Origin: Panicum virgatum
Taxonomy: Eukaryota > Streptophyta > Magnoliopsida > Poales > Poaceae
Assembly (NCBI RefSeq): GCF_016808335.1
Contig: NC_053145.1
Span: 620,001-684,000 of the forward strand
Direction: 5' to 3'
DNA length: 64,000 bases
In this document: positions 12,021 through 24,667 of the stretch, in pieces
Position numbering within the stretch: position 1 is the first letter of the stretch
How the letters are laid out: the number at the start of each line of letters is the position of its first letter
The notes under the pieces: model-generated
Seen by the model: only the letters and a program-made list of their open reading frames with translations
The model's database searches: none
Told to the model about the DNA's origin: nothing
Made by a program: the position numbers and the translations under genes

Positions 12021-13104
12021 TTTACTGTCAGGTTTTACATCTATCTTTAGTTCGAGTGTTTTTTTTTGTTGTATTTCGCCCCATAGTCCATGAAAAAGCC
12101 AAAACAAAAATTAGGGTTTAGTTTTCCCGTCCCATAGCCGTGTTTAGCCTTTTGCATAATTCTTTTTCAGAGTCCGTCGTGTTGAGTTTTGTGTCCTAGT
12201 TCATCGTCTTGTTGCTGGTTAGTTCGTGTTTTGGTCCAGTAGTGTTTTTCCATCCCCGCTTGCCATCAGATCCACCATCGCTTACCACCCGATTTGGGTT
12301 TTGCTCTCCACAGAAACCCTAATCGGACCTCCAAACTTCAAACGGCCATAACTCTCGCATACGGATTCGGAATCAGGTGAAATTTAACTTTTCGGACAAG
12401 AGAAAAAAATTTCGCATCCGTCTGTCCCCGGGCTACGCCGGGTTGGGTGATTTCAGAATTGCAAAATTCGCATCAGAAAATTGTCTGTCGGAGCTCGGAA
12501 GTTTCTGCACGTTTTTTAAAGTTTTTGCAGAATTTCCATAGGCCACATCTTATAGCTGTTCGAGCTGAAATTTTGTGAGAAGCCTATTATAGTGAGGCAG
12601 ATTGAGAAAAAAATATCAAAAAAATAAAAGAAAAAAAAAAGAAAAGTTGATTTCTACTAGTGCCTCCACCTCACGACGAGCTCCGTTGAGCCCGATTCAG
12701 TGCTGTTTATCATATCCATACTTGATCTTGATCCTGCTTGTTACCATTACTGTTCTAGGACACGTATAGGCCAGCAACTAGGACAAGTGTGCTTTTGGAC
12801 CATTATTCAGCATTGCTATCTGATTTTGAATTGTGTTCCACATACTTATACTTTTGAGCCTCCCATAGCTACACATATTATCTTCAGATCATTACACCCA
12901 GAGGATCTTGCAATCTTGGTACCACTTCCTCACAGGTATCACGAACCGGCCACCGGTTGTACCGTCCACTGCTCGTGTTGGTAAGAACCTTGTAAGGGCT
13001 TGGTAAGACGCTCTCTTTAGTAGTGACCTTGAGAGGCACCACCACCTGAGTAGTCAGATTATTAGGGATAACCTTCACTGTTTGTTCCTATTTTTGTGTC
13101 TACC
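12021..13104 (+). other. Element D leader, no gene
   Basis: Untranslated leader between primer-binding site and gag. It contains an A-rich stretch (12604-12645) and no frame with recognisable coding content. Confidence 0.5.
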
Positions 13105-16100
13105 ATGGCAGGTGATGATGGAAGTGGGGGTCATACTCCCAAGGACTTCAACGAGTGTGTTAGCCAAGAACAGCTGGAGGATGCCAAGAGAGAGATGCAC
13201 GAGGTCGTCACCAAGGCAGTCACCGAGGCGATCATAGGCCTCAAGCTTGGTGAAATCATATCCACGGTTACTGACAGGATCGATGCGTTGGAGACTCGTC
13301 AACAGCACAATCAAGATGAGGACATGGTGTATGATGACCAAGGTAATATAGATGAAGCGGCCACACGGGAAGCACGGCTACGCCGTCGTCTTCGCCGCAA
13401 CACACAAGGTATGGGTGGTACTCACAACCACAACCACAACCACAATCACCAGCAAGGTAATCAGAATCGTGTCCCCGATGATCCTTATGCTAAGGTTAAG
13501 TTTACAATACCTTCCTTTTCGGGATATTATGATGCTGACGGGTACCTTGATTGGGAGATGACAGTAGAGCAGAAATTTAGTGCACACCTTGTACCTGAGC
13601 AACATAGAGTTAGACAAGCCACTAGTGAGTTTAAAGATTTTGCTATCGTTTGGTGGACCGGTCTAATTGCTGAGGATGCTGCACCTACTACTTGGCATGA
13701 TCTTAAGTCTGCTATGCGTGATAGATTTGTTCCCCCATCGTACCATAGAGATTTGCGTAAGAAATTGATGCGCTTAGAACAGGGAGATAAAACCGTGCAG
13801 GATTATTATGGTGAACTTCAAAAGGGTTTGATGCGTTGTGCCATAGTTGAGGGAACTGAGGATGCTATATGTAGATTTTACTCGGGCTTGAGGCGTGACA
13901 TTCAGGACATTGTTGATTACAAAGAATTTCACACTGTCAACCAGTTGTTTCAGTTTGCCATGCTTGCAGAGAAGGAATTGCAGGGACGTGATTTGCAGAG
14001 CAGGAGCAAGGCCACCTACACCCCACGCTCGGCGCCATCTTCGGGGCTGACCAAGCCTGCCTCTTTTCGATCGCCCCCACCTGCGAGCAACAAGCGACCA
14101 GCAGCTTCGGAAGCTGCCACAACGCCAAAACCATCTCCTGCGCGTACTTCCGACTCAGGTAAAAAGTTTTTGCAGGAGCCAGCCAAGAGTTCGTCCTCCG
14201 TGTCCTCGACGGGAGGCACGACCGTTCAGTGCCACCGCTGCCATGGATTTGGACATGTGCGGAAGGATTGCCCAAGTCAGCGGGCATACATTGCTACCGA
14301 AGACGGCTACATTAGTGCCTCCGACATTGACGATGATGATGAAGAAGAACCAGAAGAGGCTGCGGAGGCCGGGCATGTTCTGGGTAGCGAGAACACAGCA
14401 GCCTTCAGGAGCATCATTGTGAAGCGAGTGCTCAACGTACAGGCACAACAACCAGAGAAGTTTCAGCGCCATAATTTGTTCCAGATTTTCTTCGCCATCA
14501 ACAATCGGCGAGCGCGTGTCATCATTGATGGAGGTAGTTGCAATAATTTGGTGAGTTCAGATTTGGTCAAGAAGCTTGGCTTGGCCACACGTCCACACCC
14601 CCATCCATATTATATTCAGTGGTTTAATGATGCGGGGAAAGCTAAGGTAACACAATCTTGCAGAGTTTCTTTTTCCATTGGGTCATATGCTGATTCCGTA
14701 GATTGTGATGTTGTACCTATGGAGGCGTGTTCTCTTTTGTTGGGTCGACCTTGGGAATTTGATAATGATGCTTTACACCATGGTAGAAGTAATACTTACA
14801 CCTTCATGCATAAGGGAAAGAAAATTACTTTACTTCCCATGACCCCTGCTGAAATGGTACAAGCTGAAAAAGAACGAGCTGCTACTTTTCATGAAACTAA
14901 ATCTGAAAATCAGCAAGTTGCTAATTCTGTTTACCCACCTAAAAATGATAAGTCTGCACCTATTTCCAAGACTAATGGGATTAAATTGAAGGGTGGAGTT
15001 TTACTTGCTAGAAAATGCGACCTTGCTGAAATCTCTGATGATGATGTTTGTTACACTTTGGTGTGCAAACAAACACTGTTTTCCCTTGATAATGATGTTA
15101 GCTCGATACCTCCTGTTGTCGCTAACCTTTTGCAGGAGTTTGAGGACATTTTTCCAGCTGACATACCTCCCGGGCTGCCACCTATGAGGGGAATTGAGCA
15201 TCAGATCGACTTGATTCCGGGAGCGACTTTGCCTAACCGAGCTGCTTATCGAACCAACCCCGACGAGACTAAGGAAATTCAGCGCCAAGTCCAAGAGCTT
15301 TTGGACCGCGGGTATGTACGTAAAAGCCTTAGTCCTTGTGCCGTTCCTGTGCTTTTGGTTCCTAAGAAAGATGGTACTTGGCGTATGTGTGTTGATTGTA
15401 GAGCCATAAATAACATTACCATTCGATATCGCCATCCTATTCCTAGACTTGATGAGTTGTGTGGCGCTATAATTTTTACAAAGATTGACTTGCGTAGTGG
15501 TTACCACCAAATTAGAATGAAACTTGGAGATGAATGGAAAACAGCTTTTAAGACTAAATTCGGCTTGTATGAGTGGTTAGTAATGCCTTTTGGTTTGACT
15601 AATGCACCAAGTACTTTCATGCGATTAATGAATGAAGTTTTAAGAGCTTTTATTGGACGATTTGTGGTGGTTTACTTTGATGATATCTTGATTTACAGCA
15701 AGTCTTTGGATGAACATATGGATCACTTACGTGCTGTTTTTAATGCTTTACGTGATGCACGTTTATTTGGTAACCTTGACAAGTGCACCTTTTGCACGGA
15801 TCGAGTCTCTTTTCTTGGCTATGTTGTTACTCCACAGGGAATTGAGGTGGATGAGACTAAAATTGAAGCCATAAAGAGTTGGCCGGTTCCCCAGACCGTC
15901 ACACAGGTGAGGAGTTTTCTTGGTCTTGCAGGATTTTATCGCCGCTTTGTCAAAGATTTCAGCACCATTGCTGCGCCACTGCATGAGTTGACAAAGAAGG
16001 GTGTGGTGTTCCGTTGGGGAAAGGCACATGAGGAGTCCTTTTGCACTTTGAAGGACAAGCTTACACATGCTCCTTTGCTGCAACTTCCAAATTTCGGTAA

Positions 16101-16167
16101 GACTTTTGAGCTTGAATGCGATGCTAGCGGAGTTGGCATTGGAGGTGTCTTGATGCAAGAAGGTAAA
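13105..16167 (+). pseudogene. Element D gag-pol, first part (gag, protease, reverse transcriptase, start of RNase H)
   Basis: Retrotransposon polyprotein starting at ATGGCAGGTGATG and open for about 1020 codons until element A interrupts it. In order: gag core with WWTGLIAEDA-type region (about residues 120-290); zinc knuckle CHRCHGFGHVRKDC (near 380); aspartic protease IIDGGSCNNL (near 475); reverse transcriptase with [18 protein letters not shown] and catalytic YFDDILIYS (about 680-870); and the beginning of RNase H (ECDASGVG). It has no internal stop, so apart from the insertion it looked intact. The rest lies at 29925-31816. It is disabled in its present form by the 13.8 kb insertion. Confidence 0.88.
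16163..16167. repeat. Target-site duplication of element A (left copy, GTAAA)
   Basis: GTAAA directly precedes the LTR start TGTAGCAGC at 16168 and recurs at 29925-29929 directly after the other LTR end TGTTACA. This is a perfect 5 bp TSD inside the RNase H coding region of element D. Confidence 0.95.
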
Positions 16168-16668
16168 TGTAGCAGCACCGTCCAAATTAGACCGGCTTAA
16201 ATGCACTAACCATCATCTTAATACTTAATCCAGTTACTGTGCACTTAAAACGGTGTAACCTGACAGGCTGTCGGGTAAAATCCCGATTAAACTACTGTAC
16301 TCCAGGATCACAATTGCACTTAGACCCGTACGAAGACGAGCACAGGTGTTACCCGCATACAGAAATCTTCAAATTAATTTACAACACCAGTTTTACATAA
16401 AAGGTTTAAATACAAACAACAGAGTTCAAACACACACAGCGGAAGTTTAAAACTGAGTTCGAAATACAATACGATAGCTACGACGACGATAAAAGGTGAG
16501 CTCCACATCCTGCCCACCGATGTGATGCCAACCTGCCCAATCTTCACGGGGAAGACGGGGCCCACTCGACGGTCCAACCTGGAGGAAGCGGCTGTCCAAT
16601 CCAGGACGCACAGATCTCCTCGAAGTCCGCAGGGACACAACCTGCTCAGAAGGGTTACAACAACAACC

Positions 16669-16688
16669 CTGAGTATACTAATACTCAG
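16669..16688. other. Conserved stem-loop in the element A LTR
   Basis: Arms CTGAGTAT and ATACTCAG around a 4-base loop. It recurs at 27059-27078 (other LTR), with one mismatch at 9688-9707 and 46878-46897 (element B), and at 37847-37866 (element E). It sits in the most conserved part of these LTRs, next to a shared CCTAGACATGCAA segment. Confidence 0.6.
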
Positions 16689-17643
16689 CAAGGCTTACCC
16701 GACCTTGGGTATACTTAGCCCATTACCTAGACATGCAAGGCTTTTTGGCTCTGGAGTTCTTTTGCTGAAAGGCTGCTAAAAGTGAATCCTTACCTTCAGT
16801 ATTTAGCTCCATTTAGTATACCAAGTATTACTAAGTTCGCCTATTCATCTAAAACACACATGGTGGAACAGATTATCTTTTAGCAACTTCCAAACCAGTC
16901 TTTTCCATTCCATTTTCATTCCACTTTCTTACTACGATGTGACAAAGAGATCAAGGCTCTCATAACCGCGAGTCACGGCGAATCGATCCGATTTAACCTT
17001 GCAAGGTGGACCTAACTCACACGACACATGCAAGCCCCGTCGGGCCACTCGCGTCAACTGTTTCCACATTACCACGGCATCTGAACTACGCCTGCTAAAA
17101 CCCAGGTGATGGGCCCCTCGCAGTGAACTCCCGGAGAACCCGGAGGCGGCATCCTATCCAACACCCGCCAACTCCCACGCCCAGCGTAGCATGGCGGAAT
17201 TCAAATCACCGCTGTAAGGTGGTACACAGCTTACCGGTTTCGACTACCTCCTACTTCCGGTATGTGGTTAGTACTGTTCAATCCTCGATCAGCACTGCCA
17301 ACAACGGAACGGTCCTCAATCGACACAGGCGGAGCTAACTTTCCATCCACTCCATACCAAAACCAACTCATTTCCGCCCGGTCTCCATTTCTCTTTACTC
17401 AACAATTCATTTCAAGCCCAAGCTAAGGGATCAAGATCCTAAACTCGCGAGTGACAGCAATCACTCGACTTCTACCGAAATCCTATTTAGCAAAGCATTT
17501 CTATCGACACCTGCATACTAGTATAGGCCCACGGTACCTAGGGAACATGCATACTATGGTTCCATTCAACTCCTAGAACATAAATGCACAATACTTAAAT
17601 AAACAATGAATACTTTAAATTATGGTTATGCTCCGGGGCTTGC

Positions 17644-17769
17644 CTTGCAAGTCAGCGGGGTTAACTAGGTCTGCTGGAGCGTGCTCAACGGCGACCTGCT
17701 GCTGCTCCTCTGCTCGTGGCTCCTGGACCGGCTCAACGATCAGCTCGTGGACAGCTTCGTTCGTGGCGT
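17644..17769 (-). other. Exon-like coding block in the element A LTR
   Basis: On the minus strand a pyrimidine-rich stretch ends in GTGTAG, followed by 126 bases of open frame and then AG|GCAAGC, which resembles a GC-type splice donor. The encoded peptide is acidic and Gln-rich, with HELIVEPVQEP near its start. Homologous blocks of 129 bp (47853-47981, element B) and 144 bp (36809-36952, element E) have the same borders and phase. The open frame also extends upstream to an ATG at 17842 with a Cys-rich hydrophobic stretch. Function unknown. The duplicate copy is in the other LTR, near 28034-28159. Confidence 0.45.
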
Positions 17770-19532
17770 CTACACGAATAAAATATGTCATGCAACAAAT
17801 AGGACACAGAGCAATGCATAAGAGCTTACGATGCGAAAACAAGGTTTAAACATTTAGCCTGAAGTGTTTCCTTCGAAAACAACTACTAAAACGACTTAGG
17901 TTAGCATGGATTAACAGGAATTTGCTTTGCATGCACGAAACAAAATAACTAACCCTAGCAAGCCAGCGAAGTATAAACAGATCTACCAAAAGCGCATAGC
18001 AACAGGCCACGAAACTTTTACAGTGGATTACACATGAAAAGAGTAAGCCACTACGAATTTTTCATAATTTTTAGAGTAACAAAACAAGTGGTACAAAATA
18101 AACTAAGTTAAACACAAATTGAATTTTTCATCAGAGAAAAAGTGATAAAATGTATGATTAAGTATTTTTCCTCTGAAGATCCTGATTTTAGAAACCTAAC
18201 AAAATTTGTTTGGCATTTTTCGCATTTTTCTGTGAATTTCTACACAATTATGAATTATCAGCCGAAATAATTGAAAGAAAACATAAAAGATAAAAGGGGG
18301 GGGCGCTGACAGCCGGGCCCCGCTAGTCAGTGGCCCAGCCCGCCCCCTCCTCCTCTGTTTCGCGCTGGGCGGCCGGCGCGGCGGCCAGGCAGGCGCGGCG
18401 GCGCTCCCCGTCGGCGGGGCCGACCGGCGGCGGTGCGGCAGGGCGGCAGGCGGGGCACAGGGCGGCCGGGGGGGCGCGGGGTGGCAGGCGGCTCGCGGGG
18501 AGGCGCAGAGCCAAGGGCGGCGGCGGCTCGCAGCGGCGGTAGGGGTGGCGCGGTGGTGGCGCGGCCGGGCCGGCCAGGGCGAGGCCAGGCGGCGCGCGGG
18601 GAGGGGCGGATGGGGGCCAGTGGCCCCAGGCGGCCGTGCGGCTCGCGGCGGCGCCGCGCGAGCGTGCGCAGGGGGCCCCCGCGGCGTGTGCCGGCGGCTC
18701 ACGGCGGCGCATGGCCACGGGCGGCGGCGGCGGCTGCGTTCCGGCGGCGGCGCCGATTCGGGTGGGGAATAGGTCAGGGAGTAGGAGGAGGCCGCGATTG
18801 AGCTCACCGTGGGTCGATTTTGGGCGGAGGAGACCTCGGAGAGGATCGTCGACGAAGAGGGCGGAGCTCAGCAAAGAACGGCAATGGCGGCCGTGGTCTG
18901 CGGGCTCGATTCGGCTCGGATTGGGCGCGACCGAGGTCGGGAAAGGGTGGAGTGGTTTCGGGGTGAGGTCGCGCGGCTCTGGGCGCGAAGGAACGAGGTG
19001 TGATGGTGAGGAGCGACCGGGATCGACGCCGGCGACACACTGCACGGCTCAGCTCCGCTCGTCGTGAGCTCGGGGAAGGAGAAGAAGGGAAGGGAAGGGA
19101 TGAGAAGCCTCCAGTTCTCGCGCGAGGATAAGGGCGGCGCTCAGACGCCGAGGTCAAGGCGCGATCGCCGACGCGTGGACGCGCTCGCCGGCGTCCATGC
19201 GCCGGTATGGGCGTCGGAGCACAGTGCCGAGCACAGGAGGGGCACTGTTTGCTCGTTTAATGATTTTAGCTCGAGTTTGACAAGTTGAAACTCAATTTTT
19301 CATATAGGAACTTGAAATTTGGCCAAAATAAAAGTTGTAAAGAAAAAGAAGATCTACAACTTTCGTTTTGGGCGGAAGTTGATTTGGAGCTCAGATCAAG
19401 GACAAAAACGAGATCGAACACAGCTAAGTAGATGTTTACTAAGCGAACGCGATTAGCGTTAACGACGAATTTGAGTCCACGATTAGCGAGATAAATCGTG
19501 ATTAGCGGGACAATTAACACAGGGGTGTTACA

Positions 19533-19550
19533 GCCTTCCCCCCTTAAAAG
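19533..19550 (-). other. Element A polypurine tract
   Basis: On the minus strand CTTTTAAGGGGGGAAGGC directly precedes the 3' LTR. This is the expected plus-strand primer for an LTR retrotransposon and fixes its orientation. Confidence 0.88.
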
Positions 19551-19566
19551 AATCTCGTCCCGAGAT

Positions 19567-22500
19567 TCAAGCATGAGAGAATTCAAACAGGCGGAAAGGG
19601 TTCGGAGATGTAGTACCTGGATGAGCGTTTAAAAACTCCGGATACTTGGATTTCAGAAATTCCTCCTTCTCCCAAGTCGCTTCATCTTCGGAGTGATTAC
19701 TCCATTGAACTTTGTAGAATCGGTTGGTTGTGCGACGAGTAACTCGATCCTTGCGATCAATGATCTTGATAGGATGCTCAGGATAGGTGAGATCAGACCC
19801 TAATTGAATCGAGTCACTTGCCACAGCTTCAGTCGGAACTCTAAGGCACATTCTGAGTTGCGATACATGGAATATGTTATGAACTGCAGAAAGATTCACT
19901 GGAAGATCCAACCGATAAGCCACAGGACCGCATCGTTCCACAATTGGATATGGACCGATGTAGCGAGGAGCTAGCTTTCCCTTTATTCCAAATCTTTGCA
20001 CGCCTTTCCAAGGTGATACTTTTAAATAGACATAGTCACCGACTTTAAAGACGAGTGGATCTCTTCTTTTATCTGCATAGCTCTTCTGTCGAGATTGCGC
20101 AATTTTTAAGTTGGCTTGGATAAGGCGAACTTGTTCTTCGGCCTCTTGAACCATGTCGGGCCCAAAGATTGTTATTTCCCCTGTTTCAGACCAATTGAGA
20201 GGTGTACGGCAGCGACGACCATACAATGCTTCAAATGGAGCCATTTTGATGCTTTCTTGATAACTATTGTTATAAGAAAATTCAGCTAACGGCAAACATT
20301 GATCCCATTTCTGTGGATAGGTCAAGACGCAAGCACGGAGCATATCTTCCAAAATTTGATTTATCCTCTCGGTTTGGCCGTCTGTTTGAGGGTGATATGC
20401 AGAGCTGCGAATAAGATGCGTTCCCAAGCAAGCATGTAATTGCTCCCAAAAACGAGCAACGAACTGAGTTCCTCGATCGGAAATGATAGTCTTTGGCACA
20501 CCATGTAAACATAGTATACGATCCATGTACAATTCCGCATATTGCTTGGTCAAGTACGTCGTCTTAACTGGGAGGAAATGTGCCGATTTAGTTAGCCTGT
20601 CGACCACAACCCAAATAGAGTCATAACCCTTTTGAGTTCGAGGTAAGCCGACGATGAAATCCATACTTATATCTTCCCATTTCCATTCTGGAATATTCAA
20701 GGGCTGGAGAGTCCCAGCTGGTCTGAGATGACTGGCTTTAACCCTCCGACAGATATCACACTCTGACACATACTTGGCTATTTCCCTTTTCATCCGAGTC
20801 CACCAAAATCGTTGCTTCAGGTCTTGGTACATCTTGTTGCTACCCGGATGAATTGATAGTCGTGAAGTATGGGCTTCATCAAGGATCTGTTTTCTAAGCT
20901 CAAAATTCTTAGGCACCACTAGTCGGTGCTTGAACCATAACACATTCTCAGCATCCTGGTGGAAGCAATTCACTTTAGGGTCTCCTTCTAATAGTCTTCT
21001 CTGAATTTCCTTCACCCCTTTATCTAGCTTTTGTGCCGCTATGATGAGATCGCGAAGAGTAGGAGTAAGCTCTAAATGAGCCAATGTGCCATGTGGTACA
21101 ATACTTAAGTTCAGCTTTTCCATTTCAAAGCAAAGAGACTCGCTTAATGATATAGCTGAAATGCAATGACAGTGAGCTTTGCGACTTAGCGCATCGGCAA
21201 CTACATTCGCCTTGCCAGGATGATAATGCACTTCGAGCTCATAATCTTTAATCAACTCAAGCCATCTTCTTTGACGCATGTTCAAATCAGCTTGAGTGAA
21301 CAGATATTTGAGACTCTTGTGATCCGTATAGATGTTGCACAATGAACCTAAAAGATAGTGTCGCCAAATCTTCAGTGAATGGACCACAGCTGCTAATTCA
21401 AGATCATGAGTGGGATAGTTTTCTTCATGCCTCTTGAGTGATCGAGAAGCATAAGCAATCACTCGGTTCTCCTGCATCAAGACACAGCCGAGTCCTGTGC
21501 CCGAGGCATCACAGTAGACATCGAAAGGTTTTGTAGTATCTGGTTGGGCCAAGATTGGAGCAGAAGTGAGAAGTGTCTTCAATTTCTGGAAAGCTTCCTC
21601 ACATTGATTACTCCAATAGAACTTGACACCCTTTTTCAGAAGTTCAGTCATCGGCTTCGCAATTCGGGAGAATTCTGGAATAAATCGTCGATAATACCCA
21701 GCTAAACCCAAGAAACTGCGGATTTCAGGAACTGAAGTGGGAGCTTCCCAATCGAGTACATCCTGTACTTTACTGGGATCCACAGAGATGCCCTCAGCAG
21801 ATATGACGTGACCGAGGAATGGTACTTCCTTCAGCCAGAAGTCACACTTGCTGAATTTGGCATAAAGCTGGTGCTCTCTCAGACGCTGAAGTACTATACG
21901 AAGATGATGAGCATGTTCTTCCTCATTCTTCGAATAGATCAAGATGTCATCAATGAATACCACGACAAACTTGTCTAACTCCGGCATGAATACCGAATTC
22001 ATGAGGTACATGAAATAGGCTGGAGCATTTTTTAATCCAAAGGACATCACCAAATACTCGTATAACCCATAACGAGTAGAGAATGCTGTTTTTGGTATAT
22101 CCACCGGTCTGATTTTTATCTGATGATAGCCAGATCGAAGATCTATTTTTGAGAATACCTTAGCTCCGGCTAGTTGATCAAAAAGGATATCAATACGAGG
22201 AAGTGGATATTTGTTTTTGATGGTGACTGCATTCAGCGGTCGATAATCCACACATAGCCTCAGTCCGTGATCTTTCTTCTTTACGAACAGAGCCGGACAA
22301 CCCCAAGGTGAGGTGCTCGGTCGGATATAGCCTTTATCCAGCAACTCTTGTAACTGGATTTTTAATTCAGCTAACTCACTGGGAGTCATTCTATATGGTC
22401 TTCGAGATATGGGGGCTGTGCCAGGCTGTAACTCAATGACAAACTCAATATCCCGATCGGGAGGCATACCTGGCAAGTCCTCCGGAAACACATCGGGGTA

Positions 22501-24054
22501 CTCACAAACCACTGGAATTACCTCTAGGATTTTCCCCTCAAGATGGTATATGACAGTGGCTGGAATTGCATGCTGGGAAAGATGAATTTCCATAGAACCA
22601 TACATGGAAGAGTTGAAATGAAGGATACGAGAAGAGGTATTGATGATAACGCCATGCTTCTTCATCCAATTCATTCCAAGTATGATATCTATCCCATGAC
22701 TTGGAAGAACAATGGGAGTAAGTGGAAAAATTTTCCCACCCAAGTTAAGGGGAACATTTCGAACTACTTGGCCAGCATTTAATCGGGTGCCAGGTGTCTG
22801 AATAACGTAGGGTTTCTCTAGGCATGATACTTGTAAGTGAAGTCGTGCCACACATGCTTCACTGATAAAATTATGAGATGCTCCCGAATCAAATAGCACA
22901 GTAACAGGGCAGTGATTAACGGAGAACGTACCCGCCATCACTTGAGTGCCCTCCGGGACTTCCTCCAGAGTAGTGTAGTTCACACGACCAGTCTTGGCAG
23001 GTACAATCTTCTTTTTCTGATCTTTCTGGCTGGAACCTTGACTCAGCGCAGGAGTCTTGTAGATATTCTGCCGAGGTGGCAGACGGCAGTCACGTGCAAA
23101 GTGCCCCAGGTTACCACAATTGTAACAAGGGTAGTTGTTGGGGCGTGGAGCTTGTAGCATTAGCGGCCTCTGCTGCTGTGTCGGGAAACGAGGTACCCAC
23201 GGCTGCTGTTGCTGGGGTGGCCTAGCGACCCAACGGCCCTGCTGTGGAGGACGGTTTGAAGCCTGCTGATTCCCTGTCTGAACCAGCTTGTACCTCTGGG
23301 GTGCATTGCTGGAGGATCCAGCAGGTGCTTTTCTCTTCTTATCAGCTTTGTGTGCCAGTGTGGCATCTTCCTGCGTGATGGCCTTATTAACCAGATCGGT
23401 AAAGTTGTTGCATGTGGTGAGGACTAGCTTGTCCTGAAGCTTTGTGCTAAGTCCCCTTCTGAAGCAATCTTGCTTCTTCTCATCAGTGTCCACATGAAAA
23501 CCACCATACTGGGATAGCTGGTTGAAGGTCTGAGCATATTGGAGCACGGTGTTGTTCCCTTGCTTCAGAGCTAGGAACTCTGCCATCTTTCTCCTCATCA
23601 AACTGGTAGGGATGTGGTGTGCTTTAAAAGCTACCACAAACTCATCCCAAGTGAGACGTGTACCAGCGGGAAGTAGAGCCTTATGATTGACCCACCATAT
23701 TTTCGCAGGTCCTCGCAGCTGTTGCGCTGCAAAGGCGGCTTTGTCCATCTCTGTGCAATTGAGGATGCTGAACTTATCCTCAATGGTGCGAATCCAGGCA
23801 TCAGCCTCAAGGGGATCATCGGCCTTGTGGAACAGAGGTGGCTGGGTGGCCAGAAAACCGACATAGTCAGTTTCTGCTGGTGCTAGCGGGGGAGCATGTC
23901 GACCTCTGCCGGCATTGACCTGGGCTTGCACCAGTTGCCTTATCAACTCCGTCTGCTCGTTGCGGTCGGCGATAAGAGCTGCAACAGCTTGAGCCAAAGA
24001 GGGAGGTTGCTGGGGCAGTGCCTCGTGATTGTCATTGTCATGATTATCACCCAT
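19567..24054 (-). CDS. Element A gag-pol polyprotein with chromodomain (about 1495 aa)
   Basis: A single uninterrupted frame from the ATG at 24054, which directly follows a TTTTTGCAG acceptor-like sequence. Domains with approximate residues: gag (80-215); zinc knuckle [14 protein letters not shown] (310-323); aspartic protease with FDSGASHNF (near 388); reverse transcriptase (550-730) with LRSGYHQIK and catalytic FIDDILIYS; RNase H (830-950) with YCDASGTG and DALSRK; integrase zinc finger of HHCC type (1050-1100) and catalytic core with DRGTQF and the [10 protein letters not shown] segment (1110-1260); and a C-terminal chromodomain (1425-1480; [17 protein letters not shown]), which in chromoviruses directs integration into marked chromatin. 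No stop or frameshift is visible, so it could be active. Confidence 0.93.
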   Translation of the reverse strand: MGDNHDNDNHEALPQQPPSLAQAVAALIADRNEQTELIRQLVQAQVNAGRGRHAPPLAPAETDYVGFLATQPPLFHKADDPLEADAWIRTIEDKFSILNCTEMDKAAFAAQQLRGPAKIWWVNHKALLPAGTRLTWDEFVVAFKAHHIPTSLMRRKMAEFLALKQGNNTVLQYAQTFNQLSQYGGFHVDTDEKKQDCFRRGLSTKLQDKLVLTTCNNFTDLVNKAITQEDATLAHKADKKRKAPAGSSSNAPQRYKLVQTGNQQASNRPPQQGRWVARPPQQQQPWVPRFPTQQQRPLMLQAPRPNNYPCYNCGNLGHFARDCRLPPRQNIYKTPALSQGSSQKDQKKKIVPAKTGRVNYTTLEEVPEGTQVMAGTFSVNHCPVTVLFDSGASHNFISEACVARLHLQVSCLEKPYVIQTPGTRLNAGQVVRNVPLNLGGKIFPLTPIVLPSHGIDIILGMNWMKKHGVIINTSSRILHFNSSMYGSMEIHLSQHAIPATVIYHLEGKILEVIPVVCEYPDVFPEDLPGMPPDRDIEFVIELQPGTAPISRRPYRMTPSELAELKIQLQELLDKGYIRPSTSPWGCPALFVKKKDHGLRLCVDYRPLNAVTIKNKYPLPRIDILFDQLAGAKVFSKIDLRSGYHQIKIRPVDIPKTAFSTRYGLYEYLVMSFGLKNAPAYFMYLMNSVFMPELDKFVVVFIDDILIYSKNEEEHAHHLRIVLQRLREHQLYAKFSKCDFWLKEVPFLGHVISAEGISVDPSKVQDVLDWEAPTSVPEIRSFLGLAGYYRRFIPEFSRIAKPMTELLKKGVKFYWSNQCEEAFQKLKTLLTSAPILAQPDTTKPFDVYCDASGTGLGCVLMQENRVIAYASRSLKRHEENYPTHDLELAAVVHSLKIWRHYLLGSLCNIYTDHKSLKYLFTQADLNMRQRRWLELIKDYELEVHYHPGKANVVADALSRKAHCHCISAISLSESLCFEMEKLNLSIVPHGTLAHLELTPTLRDLIIAAQKLDKGVKEIQRRLLEGDPKVNCFHQDAENVLWFKHRLVVPKNFELRKQILDEAHTSRLSIHPGSNKMYQDLKQRFWWTRMKREIAKYVSECDICRRVKASHLRPAGTLQPLNIPEWKWEDISMDFIVGLPRTQKGYDSIWVVVDRLTKSAHFLPVKTTYLTKQYAELYMDRILCLHGVPKTIISDRGTQFVARFWEQLHACLGTHLIRSSAYHPQTDGQTERINQILEDMLRACVLTYPQKWDQCLPLAEFSYNNSYQESIKMAPFEALYGRRCRTPLNWSETGEITIFGPDMVQEAEEQVRLIQANLKIAQSRQKSYADKRRDPLVFKVGDYVYLKVSPWKGVQRFGIKGKLAPRYIGPYPIVERCGPVAYRLDLPVNLSAVHNIFHVSQLRMCLRVPTEAVASDSIQLGSDLTYPEHPIKIIDRKDRVTRRTTNRFYKVQWSNHSEDEATWEKEEFLKSKYPEFLNAHPGTTSPNPFRLFEFSHA

Positions 24055-24667
24055 CTGCAAAAAGAATCATTCCCCTGGTTAGCCATTTCGCTAGCAAGAC
24101 TAATCCATGCAAGTAAAGAATGTGCATATATAATATGAACACACGGCATGAATCATTTCTCTCGCGAGATGGTTCACCAAGGGAATTAAAATTTACTTGC
24201 TTTGGTTGAAAATGCATCAACACAACAAGTTTCGTCCAACGTAGCTCTAACGTATGCAAAACTGAACCTCACTCAACCATGTTTCAGATTCGAAGACGAT
24301 CAAACACAACTCAAATCTGAAAATTCACACACTGACAGAAAAGATCATTACGGGAGTAAAATTTACAATAAGCAGCCACGCTGCTTCAGCTGGAACTAGA
24401 TTCAGTACAAACCAAGCCGTGCTACGGCAACAAACTAACATGGGAGAAGGGTTCACAAATGACCCTACAACACACCACTACGGGGTCTTACACGACCCGG
24501 CTACACACCACACTAGCGAGGGGTTATCCTACATGGCTCGAACTACTGAGCCACAAAAGAATTCTCAACCCAAGGTTAGCCTAAAGCTCTATGTTGGTCA
24601 TCCTACCCAACTATCCTACAGTAAGGCTACACTGCAAGGGGAGAATCAACACTATCCATCCACGTCC
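24055..24667 (-). other. Element A spacer between additional ORF and gag
   Basis: About 610 bp with no frame of interest. Its 3' end (in element orientation) is the pyrimidine-rich TGATTCTTTTTGCAG that abuts the gag ATG. Confidence 0.5.

Larger units (their letters stand above)
16168..19532 (-). repeat. Element A 3' LTR (left)
   Basis: Starts TGTAGCAGCACCG and ends GGGGTGTTACA. It contains a GC-rich block (18300-19250) with long but overlapping open frames on both strands, the exon-like block 17644-17769 and the stem-loop at 16669-16688. Essentially identical to 26558-29924. Confidence 0.95.

Noticed and set aside
18196..19157. Long open frames on both strands in the GC-rich part of element A's left LTR (and again at 28586-29549)
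   Set aside because: They overlap each other on opposite strands, are Pro/Arg/Ala-rich and follow from about 75-80% GC. The one-base G-run difference between the two LTRs changes the frame, which argues against coding.
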